A stretch of DNA of 64,000 nucleotides. It comes from Nemertoderma westbladi. Lineage: Eukaryota; Xenacoelomorpha; Nemertodermatida; Nemertodermatidae. Both the position numbers and the translations under genes were made by a program. The notes under the pieces are model-generated. The model was given only the letters and a program-made list of their open reading frames with translations. It was not told the DNA's origin and did no database searches. The stretch lies in NCBI GenBank assembly GCA_032718475.1, contig JAUCBJ010008382.1, forward strand, positions 1-64,000, read 5' to 3'. Position 1 is the first letter of the stretch; every line of letters begins with the position of its first letter. This document shows positions 29,583 to 42,533 of the stretch, piece by piece.

Positions 29583-29909
29583 GTGGGGCGAGCCACGAAG
29601 CGAGCGAAGCCTTAGCATATGGGTGCCATTGGCGAGTTGTCTGTCTTCGTCGTCTGTCGTCGTCGTCGTAAATTTTTGATCGCAATATCTCGGTTATTCT
29701 TTGATGAAATTAAACGAAACTTGGTATGTATATAGTCCATCAAAAGTTTAGAAATAATCTGAAGTTTGGTCAAAAACGAACAAACGCAACGAGGCACAAG
29801 AGGAGGGCGAGTTTGTGTTGAAGACTTCTGACTAACGACAGACAACTCGTTAATGGTGCCCATATGCTAAAGGCTTTGCTCACTTCCAGTGCTGCGCGAA
29901 GGCCCCCAC
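29583..29909. mobile_element. MITE-like element, copy 2
   Basis: It has the same inverted termini and interior as the copy at 2349. The GTC-rich tract inside the left terminus is slightly longer here (CGTCGTCGTCG). It was probably carried along in the SLCO segment duplication and not inserted independently. Confidence 0.7.
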
Positions 29910-30481
29910 GAACGTGTATAAATACAGAATGGTTAGAATATATATTAGTTCTTTTAATTTCCTGTTTTCATACCCATATAGTAGTGACTAGGAAATGATG
30001 AAATACAAATTTAATTTTGTAATAATATGGTCCCATTAATTAGGAAAAATAATATCAAAATTGTCAATTGATTATTATTTATTTCTTGGTGCGTTTATAA
30101 TAATTTTTTATTTTGGGAAGAATCTTGGGATAGGAGTAGAGCCGACCCCTACCTACCCTCGGGTAGCAGCTATCGAAAGAGGAGCCTTCGGGTCGCCTCC
30201 GTCTTCGGCCGACTGTTTGCTTACTTTTGCTTGCTTGCTTGCTTTGCTTTGCTTGCTTATAATAATAATAATGGTTATTGTGTAACGATATGCAAAACAA
30301 TTTTGTATTTTATTCATATTATTATTATCATATTCTTTTATTCCGAAATAAACATCATTTCATAAAATTCATACACTGTTCATATTCTAACATGGCGGAT
30401 ACGTAAAATAATCGAATTCGTAGACATATCAATTCTGAATGAATTTTCGTCTATATTCCATGTTAATCATCTGCATTGTAC
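29910..30481. repeat. Duplicated flank shared with 51217-51803
   Basis: Nearly identical to the region after the third SLCO copy. It includes a GC-rich patch (GGAGCCTTCGGGTCGCCTCC at about 30180) followed by TTGCTTGCTTGC simple repeats. It could be an inactive SINE-like element, but no pol III boxes or tail could be assigned with confidence. Confidence 0.5.
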
Positions 30482-30868
30482 GGTGGTGATTTGGGGCCAT
30501 AAAAAATATGCCTAAAATATTTGCTGTGAGAACAAATTAGGAATATTATCTGAAAAAATTAGGAATATTTTTTCAGAAAAAAAAATTCGCCGGTACTACA
30601 GCATACAGTGCTACAGTACTAGCTCTGCTGCTCTGTAGCTGACTAGACAGCAGTCTACAGGTCTTAGGCCTAGTACCGGTACTTTAAACATTCTACAGTC
30701 TTGTCAGTAACAAGCAGTCAGACAATTATGGTGGTGATTTTTTTATCTGGAAAAATATTCTTAATTTTTTTTTCTGAATAAATATTCCTAATTTTTTTTA
30801 GAAAATATTCCTAATTTGTTCTCACAGGAAATATTTTAGGCATATTTTTTATGGCCCCAAATCACCAT
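30482..30868. mobile_element. Foldback/MITE element with about 100-bp inverted arms
   Basis: The left arm begins GGTGGTGATTTGGGGCC (30482) and is repeated in reverse complement ending GGCCCCAAATCACCATC (30868). The arms contain many AGGAATATTT units. The centre (about 30590-30740) is unique. The left arm alone recurs at about 51803-51960, downstream of the third SLCO copy. No coding capacity. Confidence 0.7.
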
Positions 30869-31734
30869 CGCCGTAGCATTGGGATCGGTCTAAAAAGCAG
30901 CTGAGCGAGCAAATCGGATAGAAAATTAAAGAGGCTATACATGCAAGCAGACAAGTCCTGCAAGCAATTTCGCCTCTTTTTAGTAGCTCCATTGGTGTAT
31001 CATTGTCCTTGTATCTATAAACAGTAAAAATAAATATAGAATAATAACATTACATGTTTGCGGTACTCGTGTAGGCCGACTTTAAACTTTATTAATGTCG
31101 CTGTAATTTCCTTCTTTATAAACATATTATACAGTAATACACTTTCGCTCCAACTAAGCGGGTAAATAATAAATAATACTATTATATTTCGACGATTGGT
31201 ACGGAGAAGTGAAGAAGAGGAGAAAAGTGTTGTTATTATGGATTATCTTTCTGAATAATATAATAAGAAATAAATGTATTTTATTACATGGGAAAAAAAG
31301 TATAAATTTTTTCACTATTCTCGAGGCATTTTTTTACCTAGCGTCAGCGAGGTTAATAAAGGGTCGAGAGAATATTGAAAATAAAATTTCTACGTTTTTT
31401 TCCCCCATGTAATACGTAATTTTATTCTTAAATAGGTACTTTTTTGTTGCTTAATTATTTAATAAAACGTACAGCGATGTAGTGGTAGAAAATAAATTGA
31501 ATTGAACTGCAGTTTTTTTCTATGTTGCTTCCATAAATACTGCGATTCAAATTTTTGTACTGATCAACTGCTGATACTGCCTTACTCAATGTTTAATATT
31601 TTAGTGTTCTCGAATATTTACTGTATTACGTGACTAGAGAGCCGCTTAACTACATAAAACAATATTGGATATTGAGTTCTGTTTTGGAATACGCCTTATC
31701 AGATATCCACTACAGAGTTTTGGTCAGGTCAGGT
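30869..31734. other. AT-rich spacer, no feature seen
   Basis: No repeat shared with the rest of the window and no coding homology was recognised. An AT-rich 67-codon frame at 31209-31412 is not convincing. Confidence 0.4.
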
Positions 31735-31967
31735 ATTCTAGGTCATTGATCACGAAAACTTGCATAAAGGAGGTGCCACCTGTGGCTGCATAGACCCTCT
31801 TACTATACTAGGGCAAATCTGGTCCTGTAACTAGGACCCCCTTCGTTGTGGGATAAGGACGCCCTTGGTCCTGGATTAAGGACCTATATACTTGGCTGCA
31901 GGGGTATATGGCCTGGCCAGGCAGATGGTGATCTACCAATGGCTGGTCAGGAGTAGAGTGTTCTCAC
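31735..31967 (+). mobile_element. 5' UTR fragment of the RTE-like LINE
   Basis: It matches the reverse complement of about 5440-5710, the 5' UTR of LINE copy A, starting GGTCAGGTATTCTAGG and ending GAGTGTTCTCA. It is cut at 31967 where the 30-bp minisatellite begins. No coding part is present. Confidence 0.75.
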
Positions 31968-31969
31968 TG

Positions 31970-32775
31970 TCCCCACGGGTCCGCCCGTCGGTCTGTCCAC
32001 CCCCACCGGTCCGCCCGTCGGTTTGTCTGTCTCCACGGGTCCGCCTGTCGGTTTGTCTCTCCCCACGGGTCCGCCTGTCGGCTTGTCTGTTCCCACGGGT
32101 CCACTGGTCGGTTTGTCTGTCCCCACGGGTCCGCCTGTCGGCTTGTCCCTCCCCACAGGTCCGCCTGTTGTTTTGTCTGTCCCCACGGGTCCGGCGGTCG
32201 GTTTGTCTGTCCCCTCGGGTCTGCCTGTCGGCTTGTCTGTCCCCACGGGTTCACCTGTCGGTTCGTCTGTCCCCACGGGTCCGCCCGTCGTATTGTCTAT
32301 CCCCACGGGTCCGCCTGTCGGTTTGTCTGTCGCCACGGGTTCGCCTGTCGGCCAGTCTGTCCCCACGGGTTCGGCTGTCAGTTTGTCTGTCCCACCCGGT
32401 CCGCCTGTCGGATCGTCTGTCCCCACGGGTCCACCTGTCGGTCTGTCTGTCGCCACGGGTCCGCCTGTCGGTTTGCCTGTCCCCACTGGTCCGCCTGGCG
32501 GGTTGTCTGTCCCCATGGGTCCGCCTGTCGATTTGTCTGTTCCCTCAGGTCCTCCTGCCGGTTTGTCTGTCCCCACGGGCCCGCCTGTCGGTTTGTCGGT
32601 CCCCACGGGTCTGCCTGCTGGTTTGTCTGTCCCCATGGGTCTGGCGGTCGGTTTGTCTGTCCCCACGGGTCCGCCTGTCGGTTTGTCTGTCCCCACGGGT
32701 CCGCCTGTCAGATTGTCTGTCCCCACATGTCCGTCTGTTGGCTTGTCTGTACCCACGGGTCCGCCTGTTGGTTTG
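31970..32775 (+). repeat. 30-bp coding minisatellite, about 27 units
   Basis: The unit is CCCCACGGGTCCGCCTGTCG plus GTTTGTCTGT. In the frame that continues into the downstream RT-element ORF, each unit encodes a decapeptide VPTGPPVGLS. Units are diverged at a few positions each but almost always keep length 30. Other frames and the opposite strand are also open, so openness alone is not evidence of coding. Confidence 0.9.
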
Positions 32776-33480
32776 CAAACCGTGAGACAGCCGCAAGTTG
32801 CTACGGACGGAACTGTGTTCAGCAACCAGTGGAGCACAGGTGGGGAGCCCCGAAGGAACACCGACCCTCATGACCTAATGACGAGGGCATATGGGGCCCC
32901 ACTGGTAGGGAAGGGGGCCGTGCCGGACTGCCTGCTCCATCAGTGGAGACGGGCGATTCAGCTCTGCGGTTCCAAATACCGACTACCAGGGGGTGCAGTG
33001 GGCCGTGACGTAGTTGCGACGCTGGCGGAGGAAGCGACGGCCTTCGTGTCTGGGCTGCGCCACAACATAGCCAACATGCGTTCGGAGAGGATCATACTTT
33101 TGGACGCATTGCTCCTCCACCGCGACCCAAAAGTTGCAAAGGCCGCGGACATCCGGCGCCTTCTGAGCCGCAGATTACAGATGTGGAAGGCCGGGAATAT
33201 GGAGGCCTTACTACAGGAGGCGGAGCGCTGCTCCCTCAAGTTCAGATCAGGGCGGCGAGCGAGAAGGAAGCCGGCTGGCGAGGACAAGGATCACACGATC
33301 CGAGTTTTTACTCGTCTGATGTTAGAAGGGAAGGTACGCAGCGCAGTATGCTGGGTGACCGGTCGGGAGAGCGGCGGTTTATTAGACCCTGACCAGGAAG
33401 TCGACATGGGAGGAGGAAATGTCAAAGTCCTCGATATCCTGAGAGCCAAGCATCCACCCACCTCCGAACCCCCCCCCCCC
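32023..33480 (+). CDS. N-terminal part of RT-endonuclease retroelement ORF, with VPTGPPVGLS repeats
   Basis: The frame opens in the 30-bp minisatellite and runs without a stop into a non-repetitive domain from about 32790. Recognisable parts are TDPHDLMTRAYGAP, an Arg-rich helix region, and an FTRLMLEGKVRSA..GGLLD segment that usually precedes the RT in this family of elements. The start is uncertain: the ATG at 32023 lies in the repeats, while one at about 32878 lies just past them. At a run of 13 C (33469-33481) the frame is lost, and the continuation is in the frame used by 33482-35723. The C run may be a real mutation or a length error in the sequence. Confidence 0.6.
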
Positions 33481-33481
33481 C

Positions 33482-35723
33482 AGAATCTCTCCTCCAACCA
33501 GATGAAGAACTCCCAATCCGTGTCGATGTTGACATAACGGCCTCCCACGTCGAGTCTGCTGCTCGCCGACTACATGGGGGAGCCGGCCCGGCGGGCTCAG
33601 ACTCAACTCGCTGGGGCGACTATTTACTCAGATACGGCGCCCACAGCGAACGCCTTCGTGACGCCATCGCCGATATCGCCCGGTCCTTCGCCAACACAGT
33701 TATACCGTGGGAGTCCGCACGTGCCCTTATGTCGTGTCGGTTGATTGCCCTGGATAAATGCCCAGGAGTTCGGCCGATCGGGATCGGGGAATGCTTGCGT
33801 CGCATTCTCGGTCGCTCAATGGCTGAAGCCACGGGGGATGATATTACGGCAACCTGCGGCGCTGAACAGCTCTCCGCCGGCACATCAGCAGGGGTGGAGG
33901 CCGCTGTCCACACGATGGCAGATCTGTTCGATCAACGGAGTGATGATGGCTGGGGGTTTCTCCTCGTTGACGCGTCAAACGCGTTTAACTCTCTAAACCG
34001 GACAGCCGCGCTGTGGAATGCGCGTCGGCTGTGGCCCCGATGCTCCCTGTTTCTGTTCAATAGTTACCGGGGGCATGGCATACTAACAATACGCGGGACC
34101 GAGGAGGTGATATTCAGTGAGGAGGGCACCACGCAGGGAGATCCTCTCGCTATGCTTGAGTATTCTTCAGGGATTCTCCCCCTCATTCACCTCCTGCGTA
34201 AACCACCGGATACTCAACTGGTTCAGAACTGGTATGCGGATGACTCAGGGGCGGGAGGTAGACTGGAGCTGGTTCTCGAATGGTTCATCGAGCTACAGCG
34301 TTTCGGACCAACGCTCGGATACTTCCCGGAGCCAAAGAAATGCTACCTCGTAGTAGCCCCAGAGTTTGTCGAGGAGGCTCGTAGAGTCTTTGCGGGCCAA
34401 TCGATAAATATTGTGTCGGGTCATCGATTCCTCGGCGGGTACATAGGCGGCGCTGTAGAGAGGAGGGGCCATGTCCAGGCTAAGGTAGCAGGGTGGGTCG
34501 ACTCTGTTGATCGTCTAGCTGAGATGGCAGAGGCCCAGCCCCAAGCCGCATTTGCGGCTATGGCCTGCTCCCTCCAGCGGGAGTGGGCCTACCTACAACG
34601 GGTAACCCCGGACTGTAGTGAGGAATACGAGGTGCTGGAGGAGGCGATAACCGAACGGTTTCTTCCGGCAATCTTAGGAAGTGAGGTATCCTCCCAAGAG
34701 AGAAAACTGTTCGGTCTGTCCCCCCGCAACGCTGGGCTCGGGCTGCGAAATCCGGTGTCCGAGGCCGCCCAGTCCTTCTCGGTTTCACAGAAGGGGACCG
34801 CTTCCCTCGCGGCAGCCATACTCGGTAAGAGCTCATACATACACTCGGAGCATCTGGACTGTCTGAAGCGAGCGCGGAAAGAGGGTCGGGAACAGCAGAT
34901 GTTGCGGGAGAAAGTCGACCTCGAATCCACGCTAGAGGAGTTAACGGACTGCCGCAGCCGGACAGTGCGGCGTGCCGCCGATTTCCGCTCGAGTGGGTGG
35001 ATTTCTGCTGTTCCGCTAGCCGACCACCACCTAGACTTGTCCCCACAGGAGTTCCGGGACGCCCTGGCGATCCGCTATGGTCGCCCCTTGGCGGCAGTTC
35101 CGAGCAGGTGCGATGGGTGTGGGGCCGCCTTTGATTTAAACCACGGTTTAAATTGTAAAAAAGGCGGCCTTGTCATCCAACGCCATAACGAACTGCGGGA
35201 TGTTTTCGGGGATCTCGCCGCGCTCGCATTTGGACCGCGTAACGTGGTGCGTGAGCCGATAGTCCGGGAGCAGCAGGGGGAGGAGGGAGCAGCTGGTCTT
35301 CGGTGTGACGTGGGCATCCGGGGCGCACTAAACCCACAGACTCAGGCGTTGATAGACATCCGGGTTGTAAACCTTGACGCCGAGTCTTATGTGGGTCGCG
35401 CCCCGATGTCAGTACTAGTGTCTGCCGAAGACGAGAAGAGGCGGCTCTATGCGGACGCAGTTACTGCTCGAAGAGGTGACTTTTCGCCTTTCGTTGCGTC
35501 CTGCTGCGGAGTACTCGCTCCTCAGGCAAATCACCTGCTTCGCGTGGTGGCTGACCGGCTGCATCGGTCATGGGGGCGTCCTTACAGCGTCACCATGGGC
35601 TGGGTTCGAACCCGCATCCAGCTGGCGGTCATCCACGGCGCCACCCACTGCCTTCGGGGATCCAGGGTGAAGTGGAGGAGCGGCCTAGGGCTGGATGACG
35701 GTGCTGGGCTACCTAGCGTCTAG
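33482..35723 (+). CDS. Reverse transcriptase with C-terminal zinc finger and restriction-like endonuclease region
   Basis: The main part is the polymerase of a non-LTR-type retroelement. The frame is open from the C run through TASHVESAARRL and WGDYLLRYGAHSERLRDAI, then ALDKCPGVRPIGIGE from the ATG at 33729. Counting from that ATG: motif A VDASNAFNSLN at about 80-90, motif B EGTTQGDPLAM at about 132-142, motif C YADD at about 169-172. Near 461-476 is CX2CX7HX3C, followed by RHNELRD. At about 524-546 come RCDVGI and LIDIRVV, a layout resembling the CCHC plus PD-(D/E)XK endonuclease of R2-like elements. There is no AP endonuclease. The exact clade was not assigned. It is intact after the frameshift, so a young or sequencing-damaged copy is possible. 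Confidence 0.8.
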
Positions 35724-35888
35724 AGCGTTTTAAACTAAAATTCTCAAAATTTTGGGCTCCTTACAAATAAATTTTAAAAGTTTCATTGTATCTTGGTGAT
35801 GGGTATCTGTGCAATTGTTTGTTTGTTAATATTGTTTGTAATTGTGATTGATTCATTAATAGTAATAAATATTGTGGGATAAAGTAAA
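35724..35888 (+). other. 3' tail of the RT-endonuclease element
   Basis: AT-rich sequence with no poly(A) between the RT stop codon and the 40-bp satellite. The last unique bases (GGGATAAAG) run straight into the first satellite unit. Element and satellite therefore abut with no spacer, as expected if the element inserted at the satellite edge. Confidence 0.5.
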
Positions 35889-38800
35889 TCTATAGTACCC
35901 TTATACTATACCTGCACTCTCTACTGTATCTATAGTACACTTATACTATACCTGCACTCTCTACAGTATCTATAGTACCTTTATACTATACCTGCACTCT
36001 CTACTGTATCTATAGTACCCTTATACTATACCTGCACTCTCTACTGTATCTATAGTACCCTTATACTATACCTGCACTCCCTACTGTATCTATAGTACCC
36101 TTATACTATACCTGCACTCTCTACTGTATCTATAGTACCCTTATACTATACCTGCACTCCCTACTGTATCTATAGTACCCTTATACTATACCTGCACTCT
36201 CTACTGTATCTATAGTACCCTTATACTATACCTGCACTCTCTACTGTATCCATAGTACCCTTATACTATACCTGCACTCTCTACTGTATCTATAGTACCC
36301 TTATACTATACCTGCTCTCTCTACTGTATCTATAGTACCCTTATACTATACCTGCACTCTCTACTGTATCTATAGTACCCGTATACTATACCTGCACTCT
36401 CTACTGTATCTATAGTACCCTTATACTATACCTGCACTCTCTACTGTATCTATAGTACCCTTATACTATACCTGCACTCTCTACTCCATCTATAGTACCC
36501 TTATACTATACCTGCACTCTCTACTGTATCTATAGTACCCTTATACTATACCTGCACTCTCTACTGTATCTATAGTACCCTTATACTATACCTGCACTCT
36601 CTACTGTATCTATAGTACCCTTATACTATACCTGCACTCTACTGTATCTATAGTACCCTTATACTATACCTGCACTCTCTACTGTATCTATAGTACCCTT
36701 ATACTATACCTGCACTCTCTACTGTATCTATAGTACCCTTATACTATACCTGCACTCTCTACTGTATCTATAGTACCCTTATACTATACCTGCACTCTCT
36801 ACTGTATCCATAGTACCCTTATACTATACCTGCACTCCCTACTGTATCTATAGTACCCTTATACTATACCTGCACTCTCTACTGTATCTATAGTACCCTT
36901 ATACTATACCTGCACTCTCTACTGTATCTATAGTACCCTTATACTATACCTGCACTCTCTACTGTATCCATAGTACCCTTATACTATACCTGCACTCTCT
37001 ACTGTATCTATAGTACCCTTATACTATACCTGCACTCTCTACTGTATCTATAGTACCCTTATACTATACCTGCACTCTCTACTGTATCTATAGTACCCTT
37101 ATACTATACCTGCACTCTCTACTGTATCTATAGTACCCTTATACTATACCTGCACTCTCTACTGTATCTATAGTACCCTTATACTATACCTGCACTCTCT
37201 ACTGTATCTATAGTACCCTTATACTATACCTGCACTCTCTACTGTATCTATAGTACCCTTATACTATACCTGCACTCTCTACTATATCTATAGTACCCTT
37301 ATACTATACCTGCACTCTCTACTGTATCTATAGTACCCTTATACTATACCTGCACTCCTACTGTATCTATAGTACCCTTATACTATACCTGCACTCTCTA
37401 CTGTATCTATAGTACCCTTATACTATACCTGCACTCTCTACTGTATCTATAGTACCCTTATACTATACCTGCACTCTCTACTGTATCTATAGTACCCTTA
37501 TACTATACCTGCACTCTCTACTGTATCTATAGTACCCTTATACTATACCTGCACTCTCTACTGTATCTATAGTACCCTTATACTATACCTGCACTCTCTA
37601 CTGTATCTATAGTACCCTTATACTATACCTGCACTCTCTACTGTATCTATAGTACCCTTATACTATACGTGCACTCTCTACTGTATCTATAGTACCCTTA
37701 TACTATACCTGCACTATCTACTGTATCTATAGTACCGTTATACTATACCTGCACTCTCTACTGTATCTATAGTACCCTTATACTATACCTGCACTCTCTA
37801 CTGTATCTATAGTACCCTTATACTATACCTGCACTCTCTACTGTATCTATAGTACCATTATACTATACCTGCACTCTACTGTATCCATAGTACCCTTATA
37901 CTATACCTGCACTCTCTACTGTATCCATAGTACCCTTATACTATACCTGCACTCTCTACTGTATCTATAGTACCCTTATACTATACCTGCACTCTCTACT
38001 GTATCTATAGAACCCTTATACTATACCTGCACTCTCTACTGTATCTATAGTACCCTTATACTATACCTGCACTCTCTACTGTATCTATAGTACCCTTATA
38101 CTATACCTGCACTTTCTACTGTATCCATAGTACCCTTATACTATACCTGCACTCTCTACTGTATCTATAGTACCGTTATACTATACCTGCACTCTCTACT
38201 GTATCTATAGTACCGTTATACTATACCTGCACTCTACTGTATCCATAGTACCCTTATACTATACCTGCACTCTCTACTGTATCTATAGTACCCTTATACT
38301 ATACCTGCACTCTCTACTGTATCCATAGTACCCTTATACTATACCTGCACTCTCTACTGTATCTATAGTACCGTTATACTATACCTGCACTCTACTGTAT
38401 CCATAGTACCCTTATACTATACCTGCACTCTCTACTGTATCTATAGTACACTTATACTATACCTGCACTCTCTACTGTATCTATAGTACCCTTATACTAT
38501 ACCTGCACTCTCTACTGTATCTATAGTACACTTATACTATACCTGCACTCTCTACTGTATCTATAGTACCCTTATACTATACCTGCACTCTCTACTGTAT
38601 CTATAGTACACTTATACTATACCTGCACTCTCTACTGTATCTATAGTACCCTTATACTATACCTGCACTCTCTACTCCCTCTATAGTACCCTTATACTAT
38701 ACCTGCACTCTCTACTCCCTCTATAGTACCGTTATACTATACCTGCACTCTCTACTGTATCTATAGTACCCTTATACTATACCTGCACTCTCTACTGTAT

Positions 38801-41800
38801 CTATAGTACCCTTATACTATACCTGCACTCCCTACTGTATCTATAGTACCCTTATACTATACCTGCACTCTCTACTGTATCTATAGTACCGTTATACTAT
38901 ACCTGCACTCTCTACTGTATCTATAGTACCGTTATACTATACCTGCACTCTCTACTGTATCCATAGTACCCTTATACTATACCTGCACTCTCTACTGTAT
39001 CTATAGTACCCTTATACTATACCTGCACTCTCTACTATATCTATAGTACCCTTATACTATACCTGCACTCTCTACTATATCTATAGTACCCTTATACTAT
39101 ACCTGCACTCTCTACTGTATCTATAGTACCGTTATACTATACCTGCACTCTCTACTGTATCTATAGTACCGTTATACTATACCTGCACTCTCTACTGTAT
39201 CCATAGTACCCTTATACTATACCTGCACTCTCTACTGTATCTATAGTACCCTTATACTATACCTGCACTCTCTACTATATCTATAGTACCCTTATACTAT
39301 ACCTGCACTCTCTACTATATCTATAGTACCCTTATACTATACCTGCACTCTCTACTATATCTATAGCACCCTTATACTATACCTGCACTCTCTACTGTAT
39401 CTATAGTACCCTTATACTATACCTGCACTCTCTACTGTATCTATAGTACCCTTATACTATACCTGCACTCTCTACTGTATCTATAGTAACCTTATACTAT
39501 ACCTGCACTCTCTACTGTATCTATAGTACCCTTATACTATACCTGCACTCCCTACTGTATCTATAGTACCCTTATACTATACCTGCACTCCCTACTGTAT
39601 CTATAGTACCCTTATACTATACCTGCACTCTCTACTATATCTATAGTACCCTTATACTATACCTGCACTCTCTACTATATCTATAGTACCCTTATACTAT
39701 ACCTACACTCCCTACTGTATCCATAGTACCCTTATACTATACCTGCACTCTCTACTGTATCTATAGTACCCTTATACTATACCTGCACTCTCTACTGTAT
39801 CTATAGTACCCTTATACTATACGTGCACTCTCTACTGTATCTATAGTACCCTTATACTATACCTGCACTATCTACTGTATCTATAGTACCGTTATACTAT
39901 ACCTGCACTCTCTACTGTATCTATAGTACCCTTATACTATACCTGCACTCTCTACTGTATCTATAGTACCCTTATACTATACCTGCACTCTCTACTGTAT
40001 CTATAGTACCATTATACTATACCTGCACTGTACTGTATCCATAGTACCCTTATACTATACCTGCACTCTCTACTGTATCCATAGTACCCTTATACTATAC
40101 CTGCACTCTCTACTGTATCTATAGTACCCTTATACTATACCTGCACTCTCTACTGTATCTATAGAACCCTTATACTATACCTGCACTCTCTACTGTATCT
40201 ATAGTACCCTTATACTATACCTGCACTCTCTACTGTATCTATAGTACCCTTATACTATACCTGCACTTTCTACTGTATCCATAGTACCCTTATACTATAC
40301 CTGCACTCTCTACTGTATCTATAGTACCGTTATACTATACCTGCACTCTCTACTGTATCTATAGTACCGTTATACTATACCTGCACTCTACTGTATCCAT
40401 AGTACCCTTATACTATACCTGCACTCTCTACTGTATCTATAGTACCCTTATACTATACCTGCACTCTCTACTGTATCCATAGTACCCTTATACTATACCT
40501 GCACTCTCTACTGTATCTATAGTACCGTTATACTATACCTGCACTCTACTGTATCCATAGTACCCTTATACTATACCTGCACTCTCTACTGTATCTATAG
40601 TACACTTATACTATACCTGCACTCTCTACTGTATCTATAGTACCCTTATACTATACCTGCACTCTCTACTGTATCTATAGTACACTTATACTATACCTGC
40701 ACTCTCTACTGTATCTATAGTACCCTTATACTATACCTGCACTCTCTACTGTATCTATAGTACACTTATACTATACCTGCACTCTCTACTGTATCTATAG
40801 TACCCTTATACTATACCTGCACTCTCTACTCCCTCTATAGTACCCTTATACTATACCTGCACTCTCTACTCCCTCTATAGTACCGTTATACTATACCTGC
40901 ACTCTCTACTGTATCTATAGTACCCTTATACTATACCTGCACTCTCTACTGTATCTATAGTACCCTTATACTATACCTGCACTCCCTACTGTATCTATAG
41001 TACCCTTATACTATACCTGCACTCTCTACTGTATCTATAGTACCGTTATACTATACCTGCACTCTCTACTGTATCTATAGTACCGTTATACTATACCTGC
41101 ACTCTCTACTGTATCCATAGTACCCTTATACTATACCTGCACTCTCTACTGTATCTATAGTACCCTTATACTATACCTGCACTCTCTACTATATCTATAG
41201 TACCCTTATACTATACCTGCACTCTCTACTATATCTATAGTACCCTTATACTATACCTGCACTCTCTACTGTATCTATAGTACCGTTATACTATACCTGC
41301 ACTCTCTACTGTATCTATAGTACCGTTATACTATACCTGCACTCTCTACTGTATCTATAGTACCGTTATACTATACCTGCACTCTCTACTGTATCCATAG
41401 TACCCTTATACTATACCTGCACTCTCTACTGTATCTATAGTACCCTTATACTATACCTGCACTCTCTACTATATCTATAGTACCCTTATACTATACCTGC
41501 ACTCTCTACTATATCTATAGTACCCTTATACTATACCTGCACTCTCTACTGTATCTATAGTACCCTTATACTATACCTGCACTCTCTACTGTATCTATAG
41601 TACCCTTATACTATACCTGCACTCTCTACTGTATCTATAGTAACCTTATACTATACCTGCACTCTCTACTGTATCTATAGTACCCTTATACTATACCTGC
41701 ACTCCCTACTGTATCTATAGTACCCTTATACTATACCTGCACTCCCTACTGTATCTATAGTACCCTTATACTATACCTGCACTCTCTACTATATCTATAG

Positions 41801-42310
41801 TACCCTTATACTATACCTGCACTCTCTACTATATCTATAGTACCCTTATACTATACCTGCACTCTCTACTGTATCTATAGTACCCTTATACTATACCTGC
41901 ACTCTCTACTGTATCTATAGTACCCTTATACTATACCTGCACTCTCTACTGTATCTATAGTACCCTTATACTATACCTGCACCTCTACTGTATCTATAGT
42001 ACCCTTATACTATACCTGCACTCTCTACTGTATCTATAGTACCCTTATACTATACCTGCACTCCTACTGTATCTATAGTACCCTTATACTATACCTGCAC
42101 TCTCTACTGTATCTATAGTACCCTTATACTATACCTGCACTCTCTACTGTATCTATAGTACCCTTATACTATACCTGCACTCTCTATTCCATCTATAGTA
42201 CCCTTATACTATACCTGCACTCTCTACTGTATCTATAGTACCCTTATACTATACCTGCACTCTCTACTGTATCTATAGTAACGTTATACTATACCTGCTA
42301 TCTACCGTAT
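35889..42310. repeat. 40-bp satellite array, about 160 units
   Basis: Monomer: CTATAGTACCCTTATACTAT plus ACCTGCACTCTCTACTGTAT. Each monomer has the inverted repeat TATAGTA-CCCTTA-TACTATA. Variants recur: GTACCG for GTACCC, ATCC for ATCT, ACTATAT for ACTGTAT, and 38-bp units lacking one CT. The array has few indels, so it is strongly homogenised. No coding content. Its length and dyad-bearing unit fit a heterochromatic or centromeric-type satellite; that role is inference. Confidence 0.97.
37667..41855. repeat. Higher-order duplication inside the satellite (shift 2154 bp)
   Basis: Rare variants recur in the same order at a fixed offset. ACGTGCACTC is at 37667 and 39821. ATAGAACCC is at 38011 and 40165 (position of AACCC). 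AGTAACCTT is at about 39487 and 41641. The second copy differs by one extra GTACCG unit near 41361 and one fewer ACTATAT unit nearby. This is a block duplication of about 54 monomers. Confidence 0.85.
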
Positions 42311-42533
42311 TTATATACCTTTGCTGCAAATCTCTTGCAAATATCGACATGAACATCCCAGAACAAATTTAGTAAATGATAGTCAATCGCAGTGCCGAAG
42401 TCATAATTCCAGGAAATTGCTTTTAAACCTGTGGATGTTTTATAGGATAAGGTAATTAATTATTAATCTTCTTGTTAATTATAATATATTAGCAGACAGT
42501 TAGTCACGGCGAAATACAGTAGATTATGAAATT
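42311..42533. other. Short unique spacer between satellite and LINE
   Basis: No recognisable feature; unique AT-rich sequence. The last satellite unit decays into it at about 42300-42320. Confidence 0.4.

Noticed and set aside
30180-30260. GC-rich patch as a tRNA-derived SINE head or tRNA gene
   Set aside because: No cloverleaf or convincing A and B boxes could be read, and only the duplicated copy at 51490 supports it.
31947-32861. Minus-strand ORF rich in GTDKPTGGPV repeats
   Set aside because: It is the complement of the 30-bp minisatellite. Openness on both strands comes from the unit sequence.
35889-42310. Regularly spaced repeats as a possible CRISPR array
   Set aside because: Units are adjacent, with no unique spacers, and the context is animal DNA. 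It is a tandem satellite.
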